Shown here piece after piece: positions 24,435 through 33,697 of a stretch of 64,000 nucleotides of DNA. The notes beneath the pieces were generated by a model that did not search any database, had not been told where the DNA came from, and saw nothing but the letters and a program-made list of their open reading frames with translations. How positions within the stretch are numbered: position 1 is the stretch's first letter; the number at the start of each line of letters is the position of its first letter. A program made the translations under genes and the position numbers. This stretch comes from Nocardia vulneris (GTDB lineage Bacteria > Actinomycetota > Actinomycetes > Mycobacteriales > Mycobacteriaceae). The DNA lies in contig NZ_BDCI01000029.1 of assembly GCF_001613425.1 (NCBI RefSeq), forward strand, positions 1-64,000, written 5' to 3'.

Positions 24435-26492
24435 TTGAGAATTGCTTCCCGGACGCGGGTTTCCCGCCGCACCGTGACGGTCGCCGCCGCGTGCACCGCC
24501 GTCGGACTGATCATCCAGTTCACCCCGGCCGCGCACGCGGTCCCCACCGCAGGCCCGGTCCCGAACGCGCCCGCCGATTTCGGCCTGCCCGCCGGCTACC
24601 AGCCCTCGCCCGAACGCTACGGCGTCGCTTATGAATTGGGACATATCGTGCCGCTCGCCGACGGCACCCAACTGCAGACCGAGGTGCGCTATCCGACCGA
24701 CCCCGCGACGGGGCAGCGCGCCGCGGGCGAGTTCCCGGTCGTCGTCAACTTCACCACCTACGGCGCGGTGACGAGCGCGCTCACCGCCGCCGTCACCAGC
24801 GTGATCGACACCTTCCACATTCCGCTGCCCGACCAGCTGAAGGACGCCCGGCGCATCATCAACCAGGGCACCAGCGCCCAGGACATGCTGGTGCGCCGCG
24901 GGTACATCGAGGTCATCGCGGACGTGCGCGGCACCGGCGGGTCGACCGGCGCGTGGAATCCGGCCTCGCAGCAGGACGGTGTGGACGGCGCGCAGTTGGT
25001 CGACTGGGCCGCGAAGCTGCCGGGCTCCAACGGCAAGGTCGGCATGTACGGCTACTCGTTCCCCGCGCTCTCGGCGCTGCGGACCGCCGAATCCGTTTCG
25101 CCCGGTTCGCCGTTGAAGGCGATCGTGCCGATGGCCATGCCCAACAACATCTTCAACGAGGTGCTCGGCCACGACGGCATGATGAGCCCGATCCTGCTGA
25201 CCGCGATCTCGGTGCTGGTGCCCTATCTCAGCCTGATCGGCCCGTTCATGACCGCCGTGGTGTCGCCGCAGCAGTTCATCCGGTCGCTGGTCGACCATCT
25301 GCAGGCCGTGGTCTCCGCCGACAGCACCATCAAACTGCTGCTCGAGGCGTATGCGGGCGGCCCGCTCGCCTATGACGGCCAGTGGTGGCAGGACCGGCGT
25401 TTCGAAACCGACCTGCGTCGGGTGGTGGACAACGACATCGCCATGTACCAGGTCGGCGGCCTCTGGGATCTGTACCAGGAAGGGCCGTGGCGCAACTACT
25501 CCCAGCTGCAGAACATCGCCGCGGGCAAGGATCAGTTCGCGCCGATGGCGCCGGGTCAGGCCACCGACGGCCGGTTTCAGCTGCTGATGGGCCCCTGGTA
25601 CCACGTGGGTCTGGGCTTCGGTCCCGGCTCCCGGCTGGATACCGACATGATCACCGTCGCGTGGTTCGACCGGTGGCTCAAGGACATTCCGAACGGAATA
25701 GACAAAACCGACACGCCATTGCATGTGATCGACCCGAACAATATGGCGGTGGCCACCGCGCGGTATCCGTTCGAACAGGCCGCGATTCAGCGGCGCTATT
25801 TCGACGGCAACCGCCTGGTGGCGCAGCCGCCCGCGGCCGCCGACGCCTCGGATCGGCTGGACTACACCGGCATCGACACCATCTGCAACCGGCAGAGCCT
25901 CGGCCAGTACAGCGCCGGCCTGTTCGATTTCCTGTTCCGGCTGTTCAACGCCTACAACCCCTGTACAGAGTGGGTGCAGGAGCCGACCGCGGGCCTACGC
26001 TACACGATGGATCCGGTGACCGAACCGACCGTGCTGGCCGGACCGAGCAGCGTCGAGCTCTACGCGTCCTCGACGAGCAACGACGCCGCCTTCCAGGTCT
26101 GGCTCGACGATGTCGCCCCCGACGGCACGGCGGTGAACATCACCGGCGGCTCCCAGCTCGCCAGCCAGCGCACCCTGAACGATGAAAAGACTTGGCGCGC
26201 AACGGATGGCACCATCTACGCACCGGAACACGTGGTGCGCAAGGATGCCGAGCAATTGCTCACGCCGGGCGAGGTGACCGAACTGGCGATCAAGATCCGC
26301 CCGACCTTCTATCGCCTGGAGCCCGGGCACGCGCTGCGCGTGCGCATCACGAGCGGCACGTTCCCGTCGACCATGCCGATCCCCACCGACCTGCCCCGCC
26401 TGGCCGGCTCGTCGCAGCAGATCCACCGGGACGCCGTACGACCGTCCAGCCTCATAGTTCCGCTGGCGCCGGCGTCCGCGTTCACCGGCTGA
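24435..26492 (+). CDS. Secreted CocE/NonD (X-Pro dipeptidyl-peptidase S15) family hydrolase
   Basis: 685-residue exported serine hydrolase. The N-terminus has a basic region (RIASRTRVSRRTVT), a hydrophobic core and an AHA-V cleavage site. The alpha/beta-hydrolase domain has ADVRGTGGSTGAWNP and the nucleophile elbow VGMYGYSFPALSAL; LLMGPWYHVGLG probably carries the catalytic His. The C-terminal jelly-roll domain ends with IHRDAVRPSSLIVPLAP, the usual S15 ending. The TTG at 24435 gives the only sensible signal peptide. Substrates of the family are esters or N-terminal dipeptides; not predictable here. A short decayed relative lies at 53619-53809. Confidence 0.85.
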   Translation: MRIASRTRVSRRTVTVAAACTAVGLIIQFTPAAHAVPTAGPVPNAPADFGLPAGYQPSPERYGVAYELGHIVPLADGTQLQTEVRYPTDPATGQRAAGEFPVVVNFTTYGAVTSALTAAVTSVIDTFHIPLPDQLKDARRIINQGTSAQDMLVRRGYIEVIADVRGTGGSTGAWNPASQQDGVDGAQLVDWAAKLPGSNGKVGMYGYSFPALSALRTAESVSPGSPLKAIVPMAMPNNIFNEVLGHDGMMSPILLTAISVLVPYLSLIGPFMTAVVSPQQFIRSLVDHLQAVVSADSTIKLLLEAYAGGPLAYDGQWWQDRRFETDLRRVVDNDIAMYQVGGLWDLYQEGPWRNYSQLQNIAAGKDQFAPMAPGQATDGRFQLLMGPWYHVGLGFGPGSRLDTDMITVAWFDRWLKDIPNGIDKTDTPLHVIDPNNMAVATARYPFEQAAIQRRYFDGNRLVAQPPAAADASDRLDYTGIDTICNRQSLGQYSAGLFDFLFRLFNAYNPCTEWVQEPTAGLRYTMDPVTEPTVLAGPSSVELYASSTSNDAAFQVWLDDVAPDGTAVNITGGSQLASQRTLNDEKTWRATDGTIYAPEHVVRKDAEQLLTPGEVTELAIKIRPTFYRLEPGHALRVRITSGTFPSTMPIPTDLPRLAGSSQQIHRDAVRPSSLIVPLAPASAFTG

Positions 26493-26498
26493 CCGCCC

Positions 26499-26535
26499 GG
26501 CATACCTGGGCCGATCCGACCGGCCCAGGTATGCC
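26499..26535 (+). terminator. Hairpin terminator after the CocE/NonD hydrolase
   Basis: Perfect 15-bp stem (26499-26513 with 26521-26535) and a 7-base loop, eight bases past the hydrolase stop. Confidence 0.8.
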
Positions 26536-26929
26536 GCAGGTCACGTTCAGCCCACCTTCAGACCCTCCACCTGTAAAAATCGCGAAAACCTAGGATGAAT
26601 TCCAGGTGGTTTGAGACACATTGTCACGCTATCTCTCAGCTATCTGAACATTAAGTATTTCATATATCCGCTGGCTGCGGCGCTGCCGCTCGCGATTGCG
26701 TGGCCCGCAACACCGTTGTCCGGCAACCTCCGGCAAATACCGGTGACTCACCTCACCGACACATTCGCCGGGAATTTCTTCTACAGTTTGTCTCGTCCCG
26801 GTCCGACGATGACGTCCCGGGACCGTTCGGACAAAGTTCTCGGATGCAGGCCGAAATTCTTGTCACTATTCGGATCGGTAATTCCCCTACCGCGCACGGG
26901 GATTGCCGATGGGCAGCTGAAGGTGTGTC
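26536..26929 (+). promoter_or_regulatory. 394-bp AT-richer leader before the PapA-like operon
   Basis: No convincing gene is seen. From about 26570 to 26680 the DNA is markedly richer in A and T than its surroundings, with TTGAGA and TTGTCA elements. This probably holds the promoter and regulator sites of the three-gene acyltransferase operon; a long 5' leader is implied. Confidence 0.4.
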
Positions 26930-28381
26930 ATGGAATTCATCGAACTGGCCGACTATCCGTTGCCGAGCGGCCGGGTGATCGAGTGGCTCCCGACGGCCAC
27001 TTCGCACTGGGCCGACTGGCCACGAGATACGCGGGCCGTCTCCTATAACCACGAGCACCACCTCCGGGACGCGGTGGAGCACAGTCGAATACGAGATCGC
27101 CGACATTACTGGCTCGGCCACGCGTTCCGGATCGACGGACCGCTCGACCCGCAGGCCTGGCGCACGGCCTTCGACGCCTGGATCGACCGGCACGAAGGAC
27201 TGCGCTCGCACGTCACCATCGAGGGTGGCCGACCGGTCCGATACACGTTGCCGCCCGGTGGAATCCGGGTGCAGCCGGTCGACGCGGGCGCGCCTGCCTC
27301 GACGATGGCCACCTATCGGCTGGTCAACGGGCTGCTCGACGACGGAACCTCGCCGCTGCGCTGGCCCGCCTACGTCTGCGTGACAATCGCGAACCGCGAC
27401 GGCTTCACCGTCGTGTTCGCGGCCGATCACTCGATCATGGACGGCTACTCCACCGTCTCCACCGGCGGCGAGCTGCACGCGCTCTATCAGGCCGTGCGCG
27501 AAGGGAAACCGGCCCGCCTGCCCGACACCGGCAGCTATGTCGACTTCTGCCAGGACGAACGCGTCCGCGCGGCGGACGCCACCGCGGACACCCCGGCGGT
27601 GACGACCTGGCGGACGTTCTTTCCCGACCACACCGAGAACTCGCTGCCCTGCGGCACACTCAGCAAGGTCGCGGCCGCGCCGATCCAGCTCACCGGCCCC
27701 GCCGAGGCGCCACCGCGCCGGGTGCCGCAGCGCAATCTGTCGGTCGAGGTGCTCGACGCCGACGCCGCCGACGCCGCCTCTGCGGTCGCCAGGCAGCAGG
27801 GCCAGGGTTTGTTCGCCGCGCTGCTCGCCGCGTTCGCGGTGACCACCACCGAACTCGGCGCGGGCCGGGACTTCCGCACGGTGATCCCGCTGCACACCCG
27901 CTCCGAGCCGCAATGGGCCGATACCCTCGGCTGGTTCGTCGGACTCGCGCCGTTCCAACTGGATTGCGGCCCCGCCCGCAGTCTCGCCGAGCTGATCACC
28001 CCGGCCGGGGAAGAACTGCGGCGCACCCGCAGCGCGGCGACGGTGCCGTTCGCCCGGGTCTGCGAACTGCTCGGCGAGCGGCCGCGCATCTCTTTCATGG
28101 TGTCCTACATGGACGTTCGTTCGGCGCACGCCGCGGACACCTGGGTCGACACCGGCACCCGCTGGCTGCGCAGCCGCAACGTGTCCCCGGAGGAGTTCTT
28201 CTTCTGGTTCGTCCGCACACCCACCGGCGTGACGCTGAACATGCGTTACCCCGGCACCAGCAAGGCCACCCGCGACATCCACCGGCACGTGCTGCGCATG
28301 CGCGATCTGCTGGCCGAATTCACCCGCTACGGAGATGCTCGAATCCGCCCGATCGAAGGAGCGCCGCTGTCATGGAGATGA
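26930..28381 (+). CDS. PapA-like condensation-domain acyltransferase 1
   Basis: 483-residue stand-alone condensation-fold acyltransferase. The catalytic HxxxDG motif is in FAADHSIMDGYSTV (about residue 165). The N-terminal PLPSGRVIEWLP, the SYVDFCQDE segment, the LGWFVGLAPFQL segment and ISFMVSYMDVRS resemble mycobacterial PapA1/PapA2-type acyltransferases of trehalose glycolipids. No carrier-protein or adenylation domain is attached. First of three overlapping paralogues, so it likely acts with them on one lipid or glycolipid product; donor and acceptor are unknown. Confidence 0.82.
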   Translation: MEFIELADYPLPSGRVIEWLPTATSHWADWPRDTRAVSYNHEHHLRDAVEHSRIRDRRHYWLGHAFRIDGPLDPQAWRTAFDAWIDRHEGLRSHVTIEGGRPVRYTLPPGGIRVQPVDAGAPASTMATYRLVNGLLDDGTSPLRWPAYVCVTIANRDGFTVVFAADHSIMDGYSTVSTGGELHALYQAVREGKPARLPDTGSYVDFCQDERVRAADATADTPAVTTWRTFFPDHTENSLPCGTLSKVAAAPIQLTGPAEAPPRRVPQRNLSVEVLDADAADAASAVARQQGQGLFAALLAAFAVTTTELGAGRDFRTVIPLHTRSEPQWADTLGWFVGLAPFQLDCGPARSLAELITPAGEELRRTRSAATVPFARVCELLGERPRISFMVSYMDVRSAHAADTWVDTGTRWLRSRNVSPEEFFFWFVRTPTGVTLNMRYPGTSKATRDIHRHVLRMRDLLAEFTRYGDARIRPIEGAPLSWR

Positions 28382-29823
28382 CCCTCACCGAAGACTGGTT
28401 GCCGAAACCGGGGGTCCTGCTGGAGTTCACCACCACCGCGGCGAGCAAGGCCGCGACCGCGGCGACCGCACCCTCCGACGCACCGCCGACCTACGTGCAG
28501 GAGTCGCACATCCGCCGCTGGGCCGCGCGCCGGCATACCGACGATCCGCTGGCCTCGGAACTGTCGCTGTGCTTCACCGTCGCCACCCCGCTGGACGCGG
28601 ACGCGCTGCGCCGCGCCTTCACCACGTTCCTGCAGCGCCACGAGAGCCTGCGCTCGTGGTTCGCCCTGGACGAGACCGAGGGCCGGTTCGAGCTCACCCG
28701 CTACCTGCTCGATCCCGCCGCGGTCGAACTCGAGACCACCACCGTCGGCACGTTCGACTCGGGTGAGCAACTGCGTGACCTGCTGGTCGAGAAGTTCCAC
28801 GAGAGCGCCGAGCCGACCAAGTGGCCCGCGTTCCTCTGCGGCGCCATCGACCACGGCAGCGACGGCTTCACCCTGGTCTACAACACCGATCACGCGTTCA
28901 GCGACGGTCTCTCGCTGGTCACCGCGATCTTCGAGCTGAACGCGCTGTACACGGCGTACGCGACCGGTCAGGATCCGGTGCTGCTGCCCGTCGGCAGCTA
29001 TGTCGAATTCGCCAGGGCCGAACGGGCCGCGGTGGCCGCGCGCCCGCCGGAACTCGACCGGCTCGCCACGGTGCTGGCCGAGAACGCCGACAACGTGCGG
29101 CCGCTGCCCATCGACCTGGGCTTGGCGCCGGGCGAGCTGGCCGACAGCCGCGGCACCAAGGTCGACCTGCTCGATGCCGCGCAGTGCGAGGCGTTCTCGG
29201 ACGCGTGCAAGGCGGCGGGCGGCTCGTTCTCCGCGGGTCTGTTCGCGGCGATCGCGCTGGCCGAACTCCAATTCGCCGGGCGCACGCACTATCTCGGGCT
29301 GAACGTGGTCGGCACCCGGCAGGAACCGCAGTATCAGCTCGCCCAGGGCTGGTTCATCAACCTGCTGCCGATCTCGTTCGACCTCGATCCCACCGACAGC
29401 TTCACCGATCTCGTCGGCCGCGCGGGCGTCGCACTGGACTGGGTGAAACCCCTTGCCGGCGTGCCGATCCACGCAGCGTTGCAGCGGGCCGCCGAACTCA
29501 CCGGCGCGCCGCTGCCGGTGACCACCGAATGGCCGTGGGTGTCCTACATGGACGTCCGCGCGATTTCCGGTGCGGCACTGGAGAACGCGCTGCCCAACGT
29601 GTCCGGGATCAACGGGCTCGGCTCACGCGCCCGGATGGGGCAGACCTCGCCGATGTGGTTCAGCCGGGAACTGGACCGCCTGCACGTCAGCATGATGTTC
29701 CCCGACACCCCCACCGCCGCGGCATCCGCGGCGGCCTATCTCGACTCGATTCGCACCGCTCTGCGCGCCATCGCCACCACCGGCGAATACGTGGCGGCCG
29801 CCCCGGATTTCGCGAGGTCCTGA
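28372..29823 (+). CDS. PapA-like condensation-domain acyltransferase 2
   Basis: 483-residue paralogue. HxxxDG is HAFSDG in YNTDHAFSDGLSLV. LPKPGVLLEF near the N-terminus, PPTYVQESHIRRW, LPVGSYVEFARAE, AQGWFINLLPISF and the C-terminal MWFSRELDRLHVSMMFPDTP follow the PapA1 pattern closely. The ATG at 28372, ten bases after AAGGAG, is preferred over 28378. It overlaps the end of the first paralogue by ten bases and is followed by a TGATG junction, so all three are co-translated. Confidence 0.82.
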   Translation: MEMTLTEDWLPKPGVLLEFTTTAASKAATAATAPSDAPPTYVQESHIRRWAARRHTDDPLASELSLCFTVATPLDADALRRAFTTFLQRHESLRSWFALDETEGRFELTRYLLDPAAVELETTTVGTFDSGEQLRDLLVEKFHESAEPTKWPAFLCGAIDHGSDGFTLVYNTDHAFSDGLSLVTAIFELNALYTAYATGQDPVLLPVGSYVEFARAERAAVAARPPELDRLATVLAENADNVRPLPIDLGLAPGELADSRGTKVDLLDAAQCEAFSDACKAAGGSFSAGLFAAIALAELQFAGRTHYLGLNVVGTRQEPQYQLAQGWFINLLPISFDLDPTDSFTDLVGRAGVALDWVKPLAGVPIHAALQRAAELTGAPLPVTTEWPWVSYMDVRAISGAALENALPNVSGINGLGSRARMGQTSPMWFSRELDRLHVSMMFPDTPTAAASAAAYLDSIRTALRAIATTGEYVAAAPDFARS

Positions 29824-31202
29824 TGCAGTTGCTCTTTCTCGAACACCTGAGCGCACCACCGGGCACCCTGCTCGAGTGGACCGCGCTCGCCGAACCCGGC
29901 CCCACGCCGGACGCGACACCCGCTTCGTCCAACCAGACCATCCACCTGTCCTCGGGCGGACCGACGACCTGGCTGGCCGCCACCTTCGACGTGGCGGGCC
30001 CGATCGACGAATCCGCCCTGCAGACCGCGTTCTCGGCGTGGCTGCCGCGCCACGACGCGCTGCACTGCAGCTTCGAACCACCCGCCGAGGGCAACCCGCC
30101 GACGGTCCACGTGGTGGTGGACACCGATATCCGGCTCGTCCCCCGGCCCGCCGTCGAAACCTCGAGCACCGACGACCTGCGCACCGTCCTCGGCACTCGA
30201 CTCGACGCGGCCTGCGCGCCGTTCGGTTTCGCACCGTATTTCCTCGGCGCCGTCAGCAGGCCCGAAACCTCCACCGTGGTCTGCGGTTTCGATCACGCGG
30301 TCTGCGACGCCTGGTCGATCACCATCGCGGTGACCGAACTGGACGTGCTGTATCGGGCCGCGCTCGAGGACGGACCCGACGGCGCCGCCGCGGCCGCCGA
30401 CCGGCTCCCCGAGCCGGGCAGTTTCCTGTCCTACGCCACCAGGGAGGCCGCGGTCCCCGCCGCGGGCACCGGCCCGCTCATCCGGGCCTGGCGCGATTTC
30501 CTGCACGCCGCGGGCAACGACCTGCCGCACTTCCCGCTCGATCTCGGCGTACCCGCGGGCACGCTGGCGCCGTTCGGCAGCGACAGCCGCCTGCTGCTCG
30601 GCGCGATGGCCACCGATGCGCTGCACCGCAAGTCGCGCGCGGACGGATATTCGATGTTCGCGGCCCTGCTCGCGGCGGTGGCGCTGGCCGCCGCCGAACT
30701 CGGTGGGCGGGCGGGCACCGATCTGGTGTTCCCGGTGCACACCCGGCGAGAACCGCGCCACCACAACACCTTCGGCTGGCTGGTGTCCAACGCACCGGCG
30801 CATGTGCCGGTGGCGCACGACTTCTGCGCCACCGCGCAGGGCGCCGACCAGGCGATCCGCACCGGTCAGCGGCTCGCTCAGGTGCCCGCCACGCAGTTCC
30901 TCGCCGCGATGGGCAGCGACCTGCGCCGGACCAGGAAGGACCTGTTCAGCGTCTCCTACACCGACTATCGGCGACTGCCCGGCGGCTCGCGCAGCGACAC
31001 CACCCGCACGGTGCCGCGCAATCCGGCCCAGTTCAGCCGCAGCGCACCGCTGGACGACGTGCAGATGTGGTTCACCCGCACCGACGACGGGCTCGCCCTG
31101 CGCACCCGCTTCCCGGTGACACCCACCGCGGGACCGTTGCTCGGCGAGTTCCTCGATCGGGTCGCCGCCACCTTGTCCGCGGCGATCTCGGTCCGGGTAT
31201 GA
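29823..31202 (+). CDS. PapA-like condensation-domain acyltransferase 3 (altered HxxxD motif)
   Basis: 459-residue paralogue with the same layout: SAPPGTLLEWTALAEPG, PGSFLSYATREA, FGWLVSNAPAHVPV, LFSVSYTDYRR and MWFTRTDDGLALRTRFPVTP. Its active-site motif reads HAVCDA rather than HxxxDG: the essential His and Asp remain but Gly is replaced by Ala. It could still be active, have altered specificity, or be a structural partner of the other two. The ATG overlaps the previous stop (TGATG). Confidence 0.8.
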   Translation: MQLLFLEHLSAPPGTLLEWTALAEPGPTPDATPASSNQTIHLSSGGPTTWLAATFDVAGPIDESALQTAFSAWLPRHDALHCSFEPPAEGNPPTVHVVVDTDIRLVPRPAVETSSTDDLRTVLGTRLDAACAPFGFAPYFLGAVSRPETSTVVCGFDHAVCDAWSITIAVTELDVLYRAALEDGPDGAAAAADRLPEPGSFLSYATREAAVPAAGTGPLIRAWRDFLHAAGNDLPHFPLDLGVPAGTLAPFGSDSRLLLGAMATDALHRKSRADGYSMFAALLAAVALAAAELGGRAGTDLVFPVHTRREPRHHNTFGWLVSNAPAHVPVAHDFCATAQGADQAIRTGQRLAQVPATQFLAAMGSDLRRTRKDLFSVSYTDYRRLPGGSRSDTTRTVPRNPAQFSRSAPLDDVQMWFTRTDDGLALRTRFPVTPTAGPLLGEFLDRVAATLSAAISVRV

Positions 31203-31353
31203 CCGGGCGGTACCCGAGCTGCGCGCAGTTCGGAACCACGGCATGGTTCGCCCCCCTGCGATCGACAAAGCACGACGGCCGGGGAGCCGAACCCGTTAGT
31301 CTCAGCACAGGATCCACCGAGGAACTGTTCGTGTCAGCCGGGAGCATCCGACG

Positions 31354-32139
31354 ATGAAGGCTCTGGTCACCAACGACTTCTCGACGTCAGCGGACGCCGA
31401 AACCACCGACGAGCACCCCTGGACGGGCACCGCACTACTGCGGCCGGGCATCCTGGCCTTCGAAGGCGAGATCTGGCCCACCGAACTGCACGCCCATCAC
31501 GCCGTGCAGATCGTCGCCGCCTGCACTCCGATCGTCGTCGTGGACGGCAGCGGGGTGCGTAGACAGGGCACGCACATCATCGTGCCCACCGACGCACCGC
31601 ACCGGGTCGCGGAGGGCGCGGTACATGGCATCGCGGTCTATCTCGATCCGGAGACCACCGCGGGCGCGGCCGCCGACCGGCGGGCGCATCTGCACGGCTG
31701 GGTGCACGCGCTCGGGGTCGATCCCGCGCACGGCCGGCTCCCGGGTCACGTCCGCGACGTGCTCTCGGATCTGTTGCCGGACACCGAGACCGGTTCGGAC
31801 GGTCCGCACGGCGTGGTCACCGCGGCGCTGCAGCTGCTGCCCGAGCTGGTCCGCGACGGTTCGGTGCGCGGCTCGGATGTGGCGCGCCAGCTGGGCATTT
31901 CGGCGACCCGGCTGACCCATCTGTTCACCGAGCAGGTCGGGATTCCGTTGCGCCGCTACATCCTCTGGCTGCGGCTCTACATCTCGATGACCCGGGTGAT
32001 GGCCGGCGACGATGTGGCCGCCGCCGCCGATGCGGCGGGCTTCGCCGACTGCGCCCAGCTCACCCGCACCTGCCGGCGGACCTTCGGGCTGCCGCCGTCG
32101 ATGCTGAGCCGCGACGTGGAGTGGGATATCGCGCTCTGA
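31354..32139 (+). CDS. AraC family transcriptional regulator
   Basis: 261-residue regulator with an N-terminal cupin-like sensor (ILAFEGEIWPTELHAHHAVQIVAA, HIIVPTDAPHRV) and a C-terminal double HTH (VRGSDVARQLGISATRLTHLFTEQVGIPLRRYILWLRLY; AAAADAAGFADCAQLTRTCRRTFGLPPSML). It lies 151 bases after the third acyltransferase in the same direction and is the likely regulator of that operon (inference). A terminator follows. Confidence 0.88.
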   Translation: MKALVTNDFSTSADAETTDEHPWTGTALLRPGILAFEGEIWPTELHAHHAVQIVAACTPIVVVDGSGVRRQGTHIIVPTDAPHRVAEGAVHGIAVYLDPETTAGAAADRRAHLHGWVHALGVDPAHGRLPGHVRDVLSDLLPDTETGSDGPHGVVTAALQLLPELVRDGSVRGSDVARQLGISATRLTHLFTEQVGIPLRRYILWLRLYISMTRVMAGDDVAAAADAAGFADCAQLTRTCRRTFGLPPSMLSRDVEWDIAL

Positions 32140-32150
32140 GCAGTGGTGAC

Positions 32151-32185
32151 CGTCGTCTCGGTGCGCACGCCGCACCGAGACGACG
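32151..32185 (+). terminator. Hairpin terminator after the AraC regulator
   Basis: Perfect 15-bp stem (32151-32165 with 32171-32185) and a 5-base loop, 11 bases after the stop. It marks the 3' boundary of the acyltransferase-AraC block. Confidence 0.8.
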
Positions 32186-32207
32186 CCGCACCACGTATTC
32201 TCTAGGC

Positions 32208-32507
32208 ATGATCACGCGGGTGCGGGTGTTGACGTGTGCGGTTGTCGCACTCGTGCTGCCCGTGCTCACGTTGCTGGCGATTCCGGCGGGTGAGCCCGGA
32301 TCGGTCGCCGTGGTCGGCGTGGTCGCGGCCTCGCTGATCGTCGCCTTCGCCACGCTGCATCCGGCGGTCGTGCTGCCGGTCGCGGTCCTCGACTCCGGCC
32401 CGCCACCGTCCGCGCAACGCCGCCGACGTGGTTCTTTCCTGCGCCAGAGCAATCCTGACACCCCGGGCCGTCCGCGCCCACGAGCACCGGGCTGCGCGCC
32501 CGCCTGA
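32208..32507 (+). CDS. DUF6412-like small membrane protein
   Basis: 99-residue protein with two hydrophobic segments (VLTCAVVALVLPVLTLLAIP; VAVVGVVAASLIVAFATLHPAVVLPVAVL) and a basic, Pro-rich tail. Small proteins of this kind (DUF6412, from recollection) often precede YidC-like genes in actinobacteria, as here, suggesting joint function at the membrane. Function unknown. Confidence 0.62.
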   Translation: MITRVRVLTCAVVALVLPVLTLLAIPAGEPGSVAVVGVVAASLIVAFATLHPAVVLPVAVLDSGPPPSAQRRRRGSFLRQSNPDTPGRPRPRAPGCAPA

Positions 32508-32601
32508 CGCCGCTCCGCCCCTGTGGTGGACGGGCGTCGGCGTTGTCGCCGCATCCCTTCCGTTCTCGTGCGCGCTCGCACGCCCACAGTCAGGTGCTCT
32601 C

Positions 32602-33489
32602 ATGCTCGACTTCATCTACTACCCGGTGTCGGCCATTCTCTGGTTCTGGCACAACGCCTTCGGCTTCGTATTCGGACCCGCCAGCGGCCTGTCCTGGGTC
32701 CTCGCCGTGGTATTTCTCGTCCTCACATTGCGTGCTGCCCTTTTCATCCCTTTTCTCGAGCAAGCACGCAACCAAGCCATTGTGAAAAAATTGCAACCGA
32801 AGGTTGCTAGCTTGAAACAAAAATACGCATCCGATCGGACGCGCCAGGCCACCGAACTCCAGAAACTCTATAAAGACAACGGTGTCAAAACCTTCGCCAC
32901 CTTGATTCCGATCATCGTGCAGCTATTCGTTTTTCTCGGCCTGTTCCACGTCCTACGATCCTTCGATCGCACGGCCACCCTCGGCCATCTCCCGTTCCAG
33001 GCCATCAAGACGCCGATGAGCCCTGAACAGAACGCCGCCACCCCCAACTACGTCTTCAGCGCGGCCGACGTCCGGTCCTTCCTGCACGCCGACCTGTTCA
33101 GCGCACCCCTTTCCCGGACCGTCGTCGGTGCGGGCGACCTGCTGGCAACGGTGGCCGCCGTCGCGATCCCGCTCATGCTGATCGCCGCGATCGCCACCCA
33201 CTTCACCGCGCGCGCCTCCCTCGGACGGCAGGAGACCCCCGCCCAGTTCGCGTTCATGCGCCCGCTGACGCTGTGGGCGTTCCCCGCCGCGGCCCTCGTC
33301 GGCGGTGCGCTGCTGCCGGTCGCGATCCTGCTCTACTTCGTCACCAACAACGCGTGGACCCTCGCCCAGCAGCACCTCGTCTACCGCAAGCTCGATGCCG
33401 AAGCGGCCGCCGAGGCGAAGCTCGTCGCGGCGACCCGCGCGGCGACCGCCCCGAAACCGGGCGCCAAACCCGCCCGTCGCCGGAAGTAA
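32602..33489 (+). CDS. YidC/Oxa1 family membrane protein insertase (accessory paralogue)
   Basis: 295-residue membrane protein of the YidC/Oxa1 insertase family. Features: start MLDFIYYPVSAILWFWHNAF, the cytoplasmic helical hairpin (ARNQAIVKKLQPKVASLKQKY, RQATELQKLYKDNGV) and the following segments TFATLIPIIVQLFVFLGLFHVL and LPVAILLYFVTNNAW, with a basic tail ending RRRK. It is not beside rpmH/rnpA, so it is probably a second, specialised YidC. Codon use around 32700-32900 is noticeably less GC-rich than in neighbours. Confidence 0.88.
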   Translation: MLDFIYYPVSAILWFWHNAFGFVFGPASGLSWVLAVVFLVLTLRAALFIPFLEQARNQAIVKKLQPKVASLKQKYASDRTRQATELQKLYKDNGVKTFATLIPIIVQLFVFLGLFHVLRSFDRTATLGHLPFQAIKTPMSPEQNAATPNYVFSAADVRSFLHADLFSAPLSRTVVGAGDLLATVAAVAIPLMLIAAIATHFTARASLGRQETPAQFAFMRPLTLWAFPAAALVGGALLPVAILLYFVTNNAWTLAQQHLVYRKLDAEAAAEAKLVAATRAATAPKPGAKPARRRK

Positions 33490-33502
33490 GCGGAAAACCA
33501 CT

Positions 33503-33533
33503 GGGGCGGAATCTATTTCGCAGGTTCCGCCCC
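33503..33533 (+). terminator. Hairpin terminator after the YidC-like gene
   Basis: 9-bp perfect stem (33503-33511 with 33525-33533), 13-base loop, 13 bases past the stop. Confidence 0.55.
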
Positions 33534-33633
33534 GCTCGCCCGACGGTCATTCACCGACATGGACGCCCACCTGGTAAGCACTGTGACTGCAATGGCACTA
33601 CGAACGACTGGACAACACTCCAGAAACAGGGGA

Positions 33634-33669
33634 GCCCCAGGTCGCTTGCGGGCAGAGGCGGCCTGGGGC
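33634..33669. repeat. Inverted repeat upstream of the Abi-like gene
   Basis: 12-bp arms (33634-33645 and 33658-33669) with 11 of 12 positions pairing, 28 bases before the GTG start of the Abi-like gene. It could be an operator, a translational control hairpin, or a remnant of the junction where the gene entered. Confidence 0.5.
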
Positions 33670-33697
33670 ATTCAGGAATCACGATAGCATCTACGCC

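Noticed and set aside
21191..24547. Antisense frame of over 1,100 codons opposite the acyl-CoA synthetase and PucR genes.
   Set aside because: A GC-bias shadow. The plus strand carries full, motif-complete proteins; the antisense product is His/Arg-rich without domains.
26611..27048. Possible small gene (TTG start, hydrophobic N-terminus) upstream of the first PapA-like gene.
   Set aside because: It overlaps the start of a well-supported gene by over 100 bases, has no ribosome binding site, and loses protein-like character after about 40 residues.
33503..33697. Possible integrase attachment site next to the Abi-like gene.
   Set aside because: Only inverted repeats are seen; no matching direct repeat after the gene at 34829-34960, no tRNA gene and no integrase.
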